The notes under the pieces: generated by a model
What the model saw: only the letters and a program-made list of their open reading frames with translations
Told to the model about the DNA's origin: nothing
Databases searched by the model: none
From: Bacteroidaceae bacterium
GTDB taxonomy: Bacteria; Bacteroidota; Bacteroidia; Bacteroidales; Bacteroidaceae
Assembly (NCBI GenBank): GCA_017557635.1
Contig: JAFYYH010000022.1
Coordinates: 1 to 64,000, forward strand
Direction of reading: 5' to 3'
DNA length: 64,000 nucleotides
Part shown: in pieces, positions 31,368 through 39,459 of the stretch
Numbering within the stretch: the stretch's first letter is position 1
How the letters are laid out: every line of letters begins with the position of its first letter
Made by a program: the position numbers and the translations under genes

Positions 31368-32300
31368 ATGAAACCCAGACTCCGCACGTTCTTAGGTTAT
31401 GACGACACCTATAGCTTACGGGGTATTGCCATGCTGATGATCATCATCGGCCATGCATATAACGGCTATCCCAAGACCGATGCCGGATACTTCTATCCGG
31501 ACTGGCTTGACGGCCTTCATATGGAACTGTGGGCAGCCATGGGAGTGGCGGTATTCCTGTTCCTGTCCGGTTACGGAATGTTTCTGGCCCTAGACAAACG
31601 TCAGGGCTCAATAGACCTGAAATATGTCCTTTCAAAGGTGAAACGGCTCTTTGTGCCGCTTCTGGTCTACTGGGCAGTCGAACTCATAACACTCCTCATA
31701 TTCAACCGCCAGGAACTTACCACACACATATTCAGGGAGATAATTACATTCTCCATGCATCCTGACGTTGAGAACTGGTTCTTCAAGGTGATTGTTCCCG
31801 CATATGTCATCATGTTCGGCCTCTTCATGACCAGAATTCCGAATTCGATCAGGGTGAATCTGTTGTTTGCAATCTCATTTACTTACATGCTGACAATCAG
31901 GAAAGCAGGATTCGGCTCATGGTGGTACGACACCATCATAGCCCTCCCGTTAGGCGCACTGGTGGCTTACCGCAGGGATGTGTTTGAAAAGATGCATCCG
32001 CTTATCACCTTTCCGATATGCCTTATCTGCATGGCATCAATATTCCTGTTCCACTACAACGCAATAGTATTCAATGCAATAGCCCCGTTCATGTTCATCT
32101 TCCTGATACGGATTGTCAATATAAACAACAAGCTGCTGAACTTTATCGGGTTCAACAGCTTCCTGTTCTATTTCATTGAATGTCCGGTACTGGACGAGAT
32201 CGTAAAGTTCTCTTACTGCAACTTCCCGCTCTACTGCCTTCTGGCAATATGCGTCACATACCTGCTGACCAAGATTGTCAAACTTGCAGTGCTCCGATAA
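31368..32300 (+). CDS. Acyltransferase-3 family membrane protein
   Basis: 310 residues with about ten membrane segments. Near the N terminus is the family signature [17 protein letters not shown] with the active-site His, followed by [11 protein letters not shown]. Such enzymes O-acylate (often acetylate) surface sugars, peptidoglycan or small molecules. The acceptor is unknown. It follows trmD closely and converges on pyrD with a 23-base tail overlap. Confidence 0.82.
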   Translation: MKPRLRTFLGYDDTYSLRGIAMLMIIIGHAYNGYPKTDAGYFYPDWLDGLHMELWAAMGVAVFLFLSGYGMFLALDKRQGSIDLKYVLSKVKRLFVPLLVYWAVELITLLIFNRQELTTHIFREIITFSMHPDVENWFFKVIVPAYVIMFGLFMTRIPNSIRVNLLFAISFTYMLTIRKAGFGSWWYDTIIALPLGALVAYRRDVFEKMHPLITFPICLICMASIFLFHYNAIVFNAIAPFMFIFLIRIVNINNKLLNFIGFNSFLFYFIECPVLDEIVKFSYCNFPLYCLLAICVTYLLTKIVKLAVLR

Positions 32301-33189
32301 TATCCTGTACGGAGTTGAAACCGTGACGCTCCAGGTAATCGGCTATTCCGTCAACCACCTTCTCTGATATTGAAGGATCAATAAAGTTGGCTGTACCTAT
32401 CTGTATGGCCGATGCACCCGCAAGCAGGAACTCAATTGCATCAGTTGCGCTGCAGATACCTCCAAGTCCGATTACGGGAATCTTCACGGCTTTTGCAGTC
32501 TGCCAAACCATGCGCAGTGCAACGGGCTTTACGGCAGGACCGCTCATGCCGCCTGTGACGGTTGAGAGTATCGGACGGCGCTTCTCGGCATCGATTGCCA
32601 TTCCAAGCATGGTGTTTATGAGTGATACGCTGTCAGCGCCTGCACCCTCAACGGCGCGTGCTATCTCGGTGATATCGGTCACATTAGGTGAAAGTTTTAC
32701 TATCAGAGTCTTGTCATAGGCCTTACGTACGGCGCTTACAACCTGGGCGGCGCTTTCAGGATTGACTCCGAACGCCATTCCGCCCTGCTTTACGTTGGGA
32801 CATGATATGTTCAGCTCTATGGCAGGTATGCCATCAAGAGTGTTTATGATGCTGGCTGTCTGAACGTAATCATCAATGCATGAGCCTGATACGTTTACGA
32901 TAATGGCTGTGCCTATCTTCTGAACCTCGGGATAGATATGGTCCACAAAGTAGTCCACACCCTTGTTCTGCAATCCTACAGCATTCAGCATGCCTGAAGG
33001 GGTCTCAGCCATACGCGGATATGGATTACCCTGACGCGGCGCAAGAGTGGTACCCTTGACAATAATGGCGCCCAGACGGCTGATATCCATGAAATCAGCA
33101 TATTCCGTTCCGTACCCGAATGTACCTGATGCGGTCATTACCGGGTTCTTGAGCTCAAGTGAGCCTATCTTAGTGCTTAATTGAACCAT
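32278..33189 (-). CDS. pyrD: Dihydroorotate dehydrogenase B, catalytic subunit
   Basis: 303 residues, FMN TIM barrel. Conserved segments: [12 protein letters not shown], the NVSGS loop, [13 protein letters not shown] with Cys as the class 1 catalytic base, [10 protein letters not shown], and [11 protein letters not shown]. Being of class 1B it needs the PyrK subunit, which is encoded directly upstream and overlaps by 13 bases. Oxidises dihydroorotate in pyrimidine synthesis, passing electrons to NAD. Confidence 0.95.
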   Translation of the reverse strand: MVQLSTKIGSLELKNPVMTASGTFGYGTEYADFMDISRLGAIIVKGTTLAPRQGNPYPRMAETPSGMLNAVGLQNKGVDYFVDHIYPEVQKIGTAIIVNVSGSCIDDYVQTASIINTLDGIPAIELNISCPNVKQGGMAFGVNPESAAQVVSAVRKAYDKTLIVKLSPNVTDITEIARAVEGAGADSVSLINTMLGMAIDAEKRRPILSTVTGGMSGPAVKPVALRMVWQTAKAVKIPVIGLGGICSATDAIEFLLAGASAIQIGTANFIDPSISEKVVDGIADYLERHGFNSVQDIIGALQV

Positions 33190-33956
33190 TTCAGTCTTTC
33201 TATTTCAAAAACGGGACCCTCTTTACATACACACACGTTGCCCTGATCGGCCGTATCCTCAACGCAGCACAGGCAGGCGCCTATACCGCAGGCCATACGA
33301 TGCTCCAGAGAAACCTCACAGGCAATCTCATGCTCCTTAGCCCAATGCGCAACAGCCTTAAGCATGGGTGTGGGACCGCAGGCATATATCCTGTCAAAGT
33401 GCTCACTGTCAAGCAGAAGGCTGTGATTGGTCACAAATCCTTTCTCGCCGGCCGATCCGTCCTCGGTTGTCATGAACAGGTCACCGTACTTCTGGAACTC
33501 CTCCTTGCGCAGGATAAGAGCCTCTGTACGGCCTCCAAAGAGAAAAGTGGGACGTATTCCGTGCTCGGCAAACTCCTGTCCAAGGAACAGAAGCGGTGCT
33601 ACACCTACTCCGCCGCCAATAAGCAATGGCTTGGCAACGTGAGTGCTGCGGTAACTGAAACCGTTTCCCAACGGCAGCAGGACGTTTACTTTCTCTCCTG
33701 CCTTTATATCTGCAAGTGACTGGGTTCCTTCACCTACTATCTGGATCAGGAACTCTATGAGATTGTTCTTACGGTCAATGGAATGAATTGAAATAGGTCT
33801 GCGCAGCAAAACCTTGGCCGACGGTACCTGCAACTCGGCAAACTGTCCTGCCACCATGTCCGGAAGTTCACCCGGATACTGCAGGGTCAGAAGCGTTGCG
33901 GAGGGACCTGCCATGCGGTTATCGGCCACAATCAGATCCAACTGGAATTTCTTCAT
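33177..33956 (-). CDS. pyrK: Dihydroorotate dehydrogenase B, electron transfer subunit
   Basis: 259 residues from ATG 33956. FAD domain ([10 protein letters not shown]), NAD domain ([18 protein letters not shown]), and a C-terminal [2Fe-2S] cluster with four Cys in [27 protein letters not shown] prefer this start to the earlier in-frame ATG at 34001 because that one lies in the terminator of the upstream gene. Confidence 0.94.
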   Translation of the reverse strand: MKKFQLDLIVADNRMAGPSATLLTLQYPGELPDMVAGQFAELQVPSAKVLLRRPISIHSIDRKNNLIEFLIQIVGEGTQSLADIKAGEKVNVLLPLGNGFSYRSTHVAKPLLIGGGVGVAPLLFLGQEFAEHGIRPTFLFGGRTEALILRKEEFQKYGDLFMTTEDGSAGEKGFVTNHSLLLDSEHFDRIYACGPTPMLKAVAHWAKEHEIACEVSLEHRMACGIGACLCCVEDTADQGNVCVCKEGPVFEIERLKWFN

Positions 33957-33987
33957 TATATAGCACTTATTTACGGCGCGAAGGTAA

Positions 33988-34019
33988 TAAAAAAGGTGCA
34001 ACCCCGAAAGATTGCACCC
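33988..34019 (-). terminator. Terminator of the LRR lipoprotein gene
   Basis: On the minus strand a 7-bp perfect stem (34012-34018 with 33995-34001) with a 10-base loop is followed by six T residues. It separates the LRR gene from pyrK-pyrD. A near-consensus -7 box, TACCTTCG, lies at 33979-33986 for pyrK. Confidence 0.75.
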
Positions 34020-34043
34020 TGGTTAGTTATAGGTTATTCTTAA

Positions 34044-34970
34044 TTAGTATTCCTGAACGTTCTTGAAGTCTCTCCACTCCAGGGTTCTTCTGTATCTCAT
34101 CATCTGACCTCTGGGGATGTACAGTTTTGCACTTGCCTTAACCTCATCATCAAATACTGTGGGGCTGCAGTGAGGCGGCCACATGCCGTGAGAGTTCACA
34201 AGCATCAGTTTGGGGCAGTTCTTGAAGGCATCAACACCCAGAATTCTGGTATTGCCACCCAACTCAACCTCCTCAAGTGATGTGCAGTTCTTGAATGAAT
34301 TGTCACTGATAGCGGTTACAAAGTTTCCGATGGTGATTTTCTTAAGGAAAGCGTTGTCCATGAATGCCTCAGTGCATATTACAGATACATCCTCTGAGAT
34401 AACGAATTCAGCAGTCTCCTTCTTGGCCGGATACTTGATAAGCATCCTGTTGTCCTTACTGAAAAGAATGCCGTCAACATCCTTGTAAGACTGATTGTTC
34501 TCATTTACAGTGAATTTCTGCAGGCCTGAGCAACCTCTGAAGGCATCATTCAGGATACGAAGGACGCTGTATGGAAGGTCTATTGAGGTTACTTCGGAGC
34601 AACCGTAGAATGCATTCTGGTCTATTTCCATTACTCGGAAGGTAAAGTCATTGTCCTCACCTGTAGTAATGAAAGACGGAATGCTGATATCACCCTTATA
34701 TGCGCTGGGACCGTCATCAAAGTTCTTGCGGCCATTTGTTCTGTCCCATGTCAGGGTAACATTACCGAAGTTGTCCAGAATCTTATAACACAAGGTGGTA
34801 CCATTGTTGTAATTTACTGTAATGATCTGGTCCTCGACCTTTGCGTCAAGCTGCTTAACCAACAGAGTCTGCCAGACTTCCTTCTGGTTCGTTTTCGATG
34901 CCTCCTTGCTGCTGCGGCATCCAGCCAGCACAAATGCTGAGATAGCTAAAACAAATAGATATTTTCTCAT
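34044..34970 (-). CDS. BspA-type leucine-rich-repeat lipoprotein
   Basis: 308 residues. Lipobox LAGC with Cys18. After a region with some beta character, the middle carries BspA/LRR_5 repeats: NAFYGCSEVTSIDLPYSVLRILNDAFRGCSGL, EAFMDNAFLKKITIGNFVTAISDNSFKNCTSLEEVELGG, DAFKNCPKL. The end (ASAKLYIPRGQMMRYRRTLEWRDFKNVQEY) is a typical BspA tail. Such proteins are surface or periplasmic and may bind host or partner proteins; the ligand is unknown. Single gene with promoter and terminator. Confidence 0.85.
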   Translation of the reverse strand: MRKYLFVLAISAFVLAGCRSSKEASKTNQKEVWQTLLVKQLDAKVEDQIITVNYNNGTTLCYKILDNFGNVTLTWDRTNGRKNFDDGPSAYKGDISIPSFITTGEDNDFTFRVMEIDQNAFYGCSEVTSIDLPYSVLRILNDAFRGCSGLQKFTVNENNQSYKDVDGILFSKDNRMLIKYPAKKETAEFVISEDVSVICTEAFMDNAFLKKITIGNFVTAISDNSFKNCTSLEEVELGGNTRILGVDAFKNCPKLMLVNSHGMWPPHCSPTVFDDEVKASAKLYIPRGQMMRYRRTLEWRDFKNVQEY

Positions 34971-34998
34971 AGCTGTAATGTGTTTGTCCTTGTATCAG

Positions 34999-35006
34999 CA
35001 AATATA
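34999..35006 (-). promoter_or_regulatory. -7 box of the LRR lipoprotein gene
   Basis: TATATTTG on the minus strand, a perfect TAnnTTTG, 28 bases ahead of the ATG at 34970. Confidence 0.6.
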
Positions 35007-35039
35007 AATATCAAATTTAAAAAAATCAAAAAAACCGTA

Positions 35040-35519
35040 TTATTTTTTTAAATCCGATGAAAATTTCTGATAAGTGCCGTCTGCAAAGAACACTACAACC
35101 TCTTTTATCCTCTTATCCTTATATGAAATATCCCCCTCTGAGACCGGCTCAACGTCCTTATTATTACGTCTTTTACGTTGTTTCGGCGGGTTATCTTCCC
35201 CTCTGAGAATTGAATTTTCGGGAGAATTCCGTACATCATCCTTAAAAAACAGACTCTCCATGCCAGGCAAAAGGGGATAATCATCCTTCTCGGGTTCATT
35301 CTGCTGCAGTTGAGGTATAGCAGATCCTTTTCCGTTCAGGAGCCATTCCAGTTCAACATCCGGAAAACTGGAGTGAATAGCCATGATAATCTTCAGACTT
35401 GGCTCATTCCTGCCACTTAGTATATGTTGAAGCGTCGCACGCTGTACTCCGATGGCATTTGCAAACTGAGTGGGATTCAGATTCAACAGTTGCATCAATT
35501 CTTCAAGTCTCTCTCTCAT
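35040..35519 (-). CDS. XRE-family HTH transcriptional regulator
   Basis: 159 residues from ATG 35519. Residues 1-65 are a Cro/CI-type helix-turn-helix domain (LEELMQLLNLNPTQFANAIGVQRATLQHILSGRNEPSLKII). The rest is polar, has a basic patch (PPKQRKRRNNKD), and ends in a short predicted strand region (KEVVVFFADGTYQKFSSDLKK). The frame is open upstream to 35630, but a good promoter lies at 35549-35579, so the upstream 37 codons are probably not translated. I recall similar XRE proteins as single genes in Bacteroidales. Targets unknown. Confidence 0.85.
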   Translation of the reverse strand: MRERLEELMQLLNLNPTQFANAIGVQRATLQHILSGRNEPSLKIIMAIHSSFPDVELEWLLNGKGSAIPQLQQNEPEKDDYPLLPGMESLFFKDDVRNSPENSILRGEDNPPKQRKRRNNKDVEPVSEGDISYKDKRIKEVVVFFADGTYQKFSSDLKK

Positions 35520-35548
35520 AAGAAATGTGTCATTTTTTGTTGTCGTTA

Positions 35549-35579
35549 CAAATGTATCAATCATTTTTGGCATTTGCAA
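35549..35579 (-). promoter_or_regulatory. Promoter of the XRE regulator, with clustered ACATTTGT repeats
   Basis: On the minus strand a TTG (35577-35579), a 20-base spacer and TACATTTG (35549-35556) resemble the Bacteroidetes promoter. The -7 box itself is part of the sequence ACATTTGTAA; further ACATTTGT copies on the plus strand lie near 35598-35605 and 35610-35617. They could be operators for autoregulation. Confidence 0.5.
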
Positions 35580-35852
35580 TAGTAAATTATTATCAAACAT
35601 TTGTATGCAACATTTGTAAATGGGAAACATCTGTCAACCTTCACTTTGTATTTCGCATATATCCATAGGAATGCTCGGGATTTTACTTGGAATTTACTTT
35701 GGATAATTCGCGTAAAGTACTGAAAATTCACAACATATAATCAGCCACATATACGTAGAACGCGCATTTTGACCGTTTTGTATAATCCGCTCTCAAGCTC
35801 TGCTCAATAAATTCAAGAATCAATATATAACATATCTCATTTTCAGTAAGTT

Positions 35853-36018
35853 ATGGTAAAATATCAAACTTGTATAGTGTTTTGCATAACTGTTATGCGT
35901 GGATATTGCCCCTATCCGAATACCGATTACATCCTGTTGGACCAAAGCTGTTCGCGGTGCAAATAACACCTATTACAAATGGAAATATCGACCCATTTGT
36001 TACAATTGTAATGGTTAA
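35853..36018 (+). pseudogene. Possible frameshifted zinc-ribbon microgene
   Basis: This 608-base gap between the XRE gene (start 35519) and holA (stop at 36128) has no intact gene, but one frame from ATG 35853 (or ATG 35895) encodes a peptide ending MRGYCPYPNTDYILL then DQSCSRCK and a stop at 35964-35966. A second frame continues as GANNTYYKWKYRPICYNCNG to TAA 36016-36018. Joined, the two would give CSRC-G-x(13)-CYNC, a plausible two-CxxC zinc ribbon. Loss of one copy of a duplicated GGTGC at about 35956 would explain the shift. A hairpin follows at 36027. No homologue is recognised and no clear promoter is seen. Confidence 0.35.
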
Positions 36019-36026
36019 TAAAAATT

Positions 36027-36051
36027 AAAGGCCATCTTTGGGATGACCTTT
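36027..36051. terminator. Hairpin between microgene and holA (terminator-like)
   Basis: A 10-base stem (36027-36036 with 36042-36051) and 5-base loop. On the minus strand all ten pairs form (one U-G) and a T-rich tail (TTTAATTTTTATT) follows, which fits a holA terminator 77 bases past its stop; on the plus strand one A-C mismatch remains. Confidence 0.5.
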
Positions 36052-36127
36052 TGTATTCATGTTTTGCGAGATTTCAAAATTTGGAAGAAATCTGCACTAC
36101 AGTCCGAAAAATTGAAATTTTGGATTC

Positions 36128-37174
36128 TCAGTGAAGAATGATATAAAGCAGCTCCTTCAGTAAGCCCTCCCCTGTATTGCCTGTAGCATCCACACCTTTT
36201 GACTTGCCGTCATATCTGCGTATTGCATTTATGATCTGCATGGTCTGTGTGGCGGTGTAGTTACGCATTCCGGTTGTGTAGTCCCTCACTCCCCAGGTGC
36301 TCTTAAGATCCAACTGCTCTGCTATGCCGCTGTCTGTCTTGTCAGGAGCGTAAAATGCAAGCATCAGATTGGAGAAATACGGGAATATGGCCGCTGTAAC
36401 CAGTTGTATGGGGTATGTTTTGGGGTTATTCTCGTAATATGCGGCTATCTTGTTTGCCTTGAGGATGTTCTTATTGATGATAGCGTCGCGGAATTCATAG
36501 ATATTGTAGTCCTTGCTTATTCCCACATGCTCCTCGATGAACTCCGGAGTGATCTCCTTTTCGCCCTCAGGCAGTGCTGTAATCAGTTTTTCAAGCTCTC
36601 CGTTCATGCGGCAGAGGTCTGCACCTACAGACTCGCTCATCATGGATATGCTCTTGGATGACATCTTGAGACCATGCTCATTCAGGAACTCCTCGACAAA
36701 CTGAGGCAGGTCCTCATCCCTAACCTTCTTGGATTCAAACAGCAATCCGGCCTTCTCTATTACGGCTACAATCTTCTTACGCTTGTCAAGAGAGCCGTTT
36801 TTGTGGCAGAATACCAGCACTGTGCTGGGCTGAGGCTGCTGCAGGTATGCGCTGAGTATGTCCGATGCACTGCCGCCTGACTCGGAATCCTTCTTCATCA
36901 GATGCTGCGCCTCCTTTACAATGATTACCTGGCGGTCGGAGCCCATAGGATATGCTCTGGCACGCTGTACAACCTCATTCATCGAGGTCTCATTACCGTA
37001 CAGCACCAACTGGTTGAAATCCCTGGCCTCCTCAGGAAGAGCATGCTCCCTGATGTAATCGGCTATGGAATCAATGAAGAACGCTTCTTCACCCATAAGG
37101 TAATATACGGGCTTGTATTTACCTTTTTCCAGTTCTTTCAGTACCTGACGATACGCAGTTCCCGCTGTTGCCAT
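36128..37174 (-). CDS. holA: DNA polymerase III delta subunit
   Basis: 348 residues. The N-terminal AAA-like domain begins YKPVYYLMGEEAFFIDSIADYI, and the pattern VIIVKEAQHLMKK and VLVFCHKNGSLDKRKKI is typical of HolA; the C-terminal part is the helical clamp-loader collar. Delta opens the beta sliding clamp. ATG 37174 is well supported. The gene is transcribed divergently from the HsdR_N-like gene with start codons 41 bases apart. Confidence 0.92.
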   Translation of the reverse strand: MATAGTAYRQVLKELEKGKYKPVYYLMGEEAFFIDSIADYIREHALPEEARDFNQLVLYGNETSMNEVVQRARAYPMGSDRQVIIVKEAQHLMKKDSESGGSASDILSAYLQQPQPSTVLVFCHKNGSLDKRKKIVAVIEKAGLLFESKKVRDEDLPQFVEEFLNEHGLKMSSKSISMMSESVGADLCRMNGELEKLITALPEGEKEITPEFIEEHVGISKDYNIYEFRDAIINKNILKANKIAAYYENNPKTYPIQLVTAAIFPYFSNLMLAFYAPDKTDSGIAEQLDLKSTWGVRDYTTGMRNYTATQTMQIINAIRRYDGKSKGVDATGNTGEGLLKELLYIILH

Positions 37175-37215
37175 TTCAAATCCTAATTATTAACTTCGCT
37201 GTGTTTTACAAAGAT

Positions 37216-37668
37216 ATGACAGACAATTTGAATTTGCCACCATTTGAGCCAAAAATATCCGAACAGGGAGGAAAAACCGCAGTTTGGGACCCCGTTCGCA
37301 AGCTCTGGACACCCCTCACCCCCGAGGAACACGTCCGCCAGGCCTTCATATCGTATCTTGTAAATTATAAGGACTATCCAATATCTCACATAGCTAACGA
37401 GCAAGCCATATCGCTCAACTCCATGTCCCGCCGCTGCGATTCCGTAGTCTACGACAAGACTGGTCAGCCCAAAGTTATAGTGGAATACAAGCGACCTACA
37501 GTCACAATCACCCAGAAAGTCTTCGATCAAATAGCCCGCTACAACCTAGTCCTCCACGTAGACTATCTGATAGTCAGCAACGGCCTCAAACATTACTGTG
37601 TCCGCATGGACTACAACGCAGGTAAATACACATTTCTCCAAGACATTCCCCAATACGCAGAACTCTGA
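37216..37668 (+). CDS. Orphan HsdR_N-like PD-(D/E)xK nuclease-fold protein
   Basis: 150 residues from ATG 37216 (an upstream ATG at 37168 lies inside holA and gives an implausible N terminus). The core RRCDSVVYDKTGQPKVIVEYKRP supplies Asp75, Glu90 and Lys92 of a PD-(D/E)xK nuclease fold, matching the N-terminal domain of type I restriction HsdR subunits. No HsdM, HsdS or helicase part is nearby, so it is a stand-alone protein, a form common in Bacteroidetes next to holA. TAACTTCG at 37191-37198 is a near-consensus -7 box. A role in DNA repair rather than restriction is possible but unproven. Confidence 0.82.
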   Translation: MTDNLNLPPFEPKISEQGGKTAVWDPVRKLWTPLTPEEHVRQAFISYLVNYKDYPISHIANEQAISLNSMSRRCDSVVYDKTGQPKVIVEYKRPTVTITQKVFDQIARYNLVLHVDYLIVSNGLKHYCVRMDYNAGKYTFLQDIPQYAEL

Positions 37669-37776
37669 AAGAGCCAATGGGGACGGTTCTCTTTGGCACT
37701 ATTTTCCATGCCGATAAAGATCCGTCCCCAAATGTCATAAAATAGAGCCAAAGAGAACCGTCCCCAATGGCTCTTT
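37668..37776. repeat. Inverted-repeat (REP/MITE-like) element A between convergent genes
   Basis: Two 30-base arms (37668-37697 and 37747-37776) are inverted copies with a single A-A mismatch; each holds the core GGGGACGGTTC. A third, partial copy of the core (as CCGTCCCC, 37731-37738) lies between them. The element fills the whole gap between the HsdR_N-like gene, whose stop codon supplies its first base, and the zinc-ribbon gene, whose stop lies 2 bases beyond. A strong hairpin in RNA from either strand would form, so it may end both transcripts. It shares its core with element B at 57914. Confidence 0.8.
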
Positions 37777-37778
37777 TG

Positions 37779-38606
37779 TCACTCTTCCTCTGCAGCAGCC
37801 TTGCGGGTTCTTCTCTTGGGAGCCTCTACCTTCTTAACCTCTTCCTTTACTCCGGCCAGCTCGGGATCGATCATGATGCGACCGCAATACTCGCAAACGA
37901 TGATTTTCTTGCGCATGCGGATATCAAGCTGACGCTGGGGCGGAATCTTGTTGAAGCAACCGCCGCATGACTCACGCTGTACATATACGATACCAAGACC
38001 GTTGCGTGTGTTGTTGCGGATACGCTTGAATGACTGGAGCAGACGGGGCTCGATGTTCAGTTCAAGGTTCTTGCACTTCTCGCGCAGTCTCTCCTCCTCC
38101 TGACGGTTCTCCTCAATGATCTCCTGGAGCTCAGACTTCTTAACCTCAAGATCCTGCTTCTTCTCATCAACCAGGGCCTTGTTGCTCTCAATCTCCTCCT
38201 TCTTGGCGTTGATGGCCTGTGTGAACTCACGGATACGCTTCTCAGCAAGCTCAACCTCAAGGTTCTTGAACTCAATCTCCTTGTTGAGTGAATCGAACTC
38301 ACGGTTGTTGCTTACATGATCCTGCTGCTCCTGATACTTAGCGATCTGAGCCTTTGAAACCTCAATGGTGTTCTTGTTCTCGGTAACGCCCTTGCTCATT
38401 TCAACAACGTCTGAGCTGGCCTTCTCGATACGAGTGGTCAGACCGGCAATCTCATCCTCAAGGTCCTGAACCTCAAGAGGAAGTTCACCACGAAGTGTCT
38501 TGATCTTGTCAATCTCGGTCAGCATTGACTGAAGCTGGAACAGAGACTGGAGTTTCTCTTCTACAGAGTACTCTGACGGGTCTTTCTTAATGTCTTTTGT
38601 TGCCAT
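37779..38606 (-). CDS. Coiled-coil protein with C-terminal C4 zinc ribbon (COG1579 type)
   Basis: 275 residues. Residues about 15-190 are a long Glu/Lys-rich coiled coil; the C-terminal part has ESCGGCFNKIPPQRQLDIRMRKKIIVCEYCGRI, a C-x2-C...C-x2-C zinc ribbon; the tail is Lys/Arg/Ala-rich. This matches the conserved COG1579/CT398-like family of unknown function, often proposed to bind nucleic acid or secretion components. It follows the Nif3 gene by 2 bases, a pairing I recall as conserved in Bacteroidetes. Confidence 0.88.
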   Translation of the reverse strand: MATKDIKKDPSEYSVEEKLQSLFQLQSMLTEIDKIKTLRGELPLEVQDLEDEIAGLTTRIEKASSDVVEMSKGVTENKNTIEVSKAQIAKYQEQQDHVSNNREFDSLNKEIEFKNLEVELAEKRIREFTQAINAKKEEIESNKALVDEKKQDLEVKKSELQEIIEENRQEEERLREKCKNLELNIEPRLLQSFKRIRNNTRNGLGIVYVQRESCGGCFNKIPPQRQLDIRMRKKIIVCEYCGRIMIDPELAGVKEEVKKVEAPKRRTRKAAAEEE

Positions 38607-38608
38607 AG

Positions 38609-39385
38609 TTATATGTAATAATTTATCGGATTCGTCTTGTTTGCAGTCTTAAGCACTCTCAGTTCGGGGAATGATTCCTTAAGTATATCGGCAATCAGGT
38701 CAACCGTAAACTGCTCACTCTCAAAGTGACCGGTCTCAATCAGCTTGATTACGCCGTCATAGCCAAAGAAACGGTGATAACCTATCTCACCGGTCATGAA
38801 GGCATCGGCCCCCTGCTCCACTGCTTTTTCTGTCAGGAACGCGCCTGAACCGCCGCATACAGCCATCTTGCGTATCTTGCGGCCAAGTTCACCGTTATGA
38901 CGGATGCATGCCACGCCGAACTTATCCTTAATGCGTGCCAGCAGTTTCTCCTCAGTCATGGAATCTTTAAAACGGCCGATAATACCGGCGCCGTTACCAT
39001 CGGCATGCTCATCAAGCGGCTTGACATCGGTCAGGCCCAGGATGTTTGCTATACGCATATTGACGCCCTTTGAGGCATTGTCAAGGTTGGTATGGCTGGC
39101 GTAGATGGTTATTCCCACTCTTACGGCACTCATCACGATGCTGCCGATGTTGTCATCGGTCAGTTTCTTTATGGGACGGAAAAGCAGCGGATGGTGTGAA
39201 ATGATCAGGTTGCATCCGTTGTTGATGGCCTCGTCAACAACCTGACGGGTCACGTCCAGACACAATAAAACCCCTGAAACTTCGGTCTCTGTAGTTCCAA
39301 CCTGCAAGCCTGAATTATCGTAATCATCCTGCAGTGGCAGAGGCGCGAATCTCTCAAGGGCATCAATTATTTCCCTGATGTTCAT
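38609..39385 (-). CDS. Nif3-like dinuclear metal-centre protein
   Basis: 258 residues from ATG 39385; a GTG directly before it is in frame but unnecessary. Typical Nif3/YbgI features: the start IREIIDALERFAPLPLQDDYDNSGLQVG, metal ligands in NLIISHHPLLFRPIKKL, ASHTNLDNASKGVNM and the C-terminal GEIGYHRFFGYDGVIKLIETGHFESEQF. The family forms hexameric rings with a two-metal site; proposed roles include GTP cyclohydrolase-like chemistry, but the substrate is not established. Promoter box TATCTTTG at 39410-39417. Confidence 0.92.
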   Translation of the reverse strand: MNIREIIDALERFAPLPLQDDYDNSGLQVGTTETEVSGVLLCLDVTRQVVDEAINNGCNLIISHHPLLFRPIKKLTDDNIGSIVMSAVRVGITIYASHTNLDNASKGVNMRIANILGLTDVKPLDEHADGNGAGIIGRFKDSMTEEKLLARIKDKFGVACIRHNGELGRKIRKMAVCGGSGAFLTEKAVEQGADAFMTGEIGYHRFFGYDGVIKLIETGHFESEQFTVDLIADILKESFPELRVLKTANKTNPINYYI

Positions 39386-39409
39386 CACCTTCTATCGTAA
39401 AGTGCGATG

Positions 39410-39417
39410 CAAAGATA
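39410..39417 (-). promoter_or_regulatory. -7 box of the Nif3/zinc-ribbon pair
   Basis: TATCTTTG on the minus strand, a perfect TAnnTTTG, 24 bases ahead of ATG 39385. Confidence 0.6.
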
Positions 39418-39422
39418 CAAAA

Positions 39423-39456
39423 AATAATTGAGAATTGAGAAGTGAGAATTGAGAAT
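39423..39456. repeat. Short GAATTGAG-type tandem repeat in an intergenic gap
   Basis: Imperfect repeats of TGAGAATT (three to four units, one varied to TGAGAAG) lie between the pncB stop and the Nif3 promoter. A related run in the other orientation (TCTCAATTC units) occurs at about 4157-4184, just after the TPR gene. The same 8-base unit in two unrelated gaps suggests a dispersed low-complexity repeat. Confidence 0.6.
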
Positions 39457-39459
39457 TAC

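Noticed and set aside
35881-35902. TTTGCATAAC-T-GTTATGCG as a second dif site
   Set aside because: It shares TTTGCATAA and TTATG with the site at 4073, but the space between the arms is only three bases and the right arm is TTATGCGTGG, not TTATGTTAAAT. XerCD needs a 6-8 base centre.
37216-37668. HsdR_N-like gene as part of a type I restriction-modification locus
   Set aside because: No HsdM, HsdS, helicase or methylase gene is nearby; both neighbours are housekeeping.
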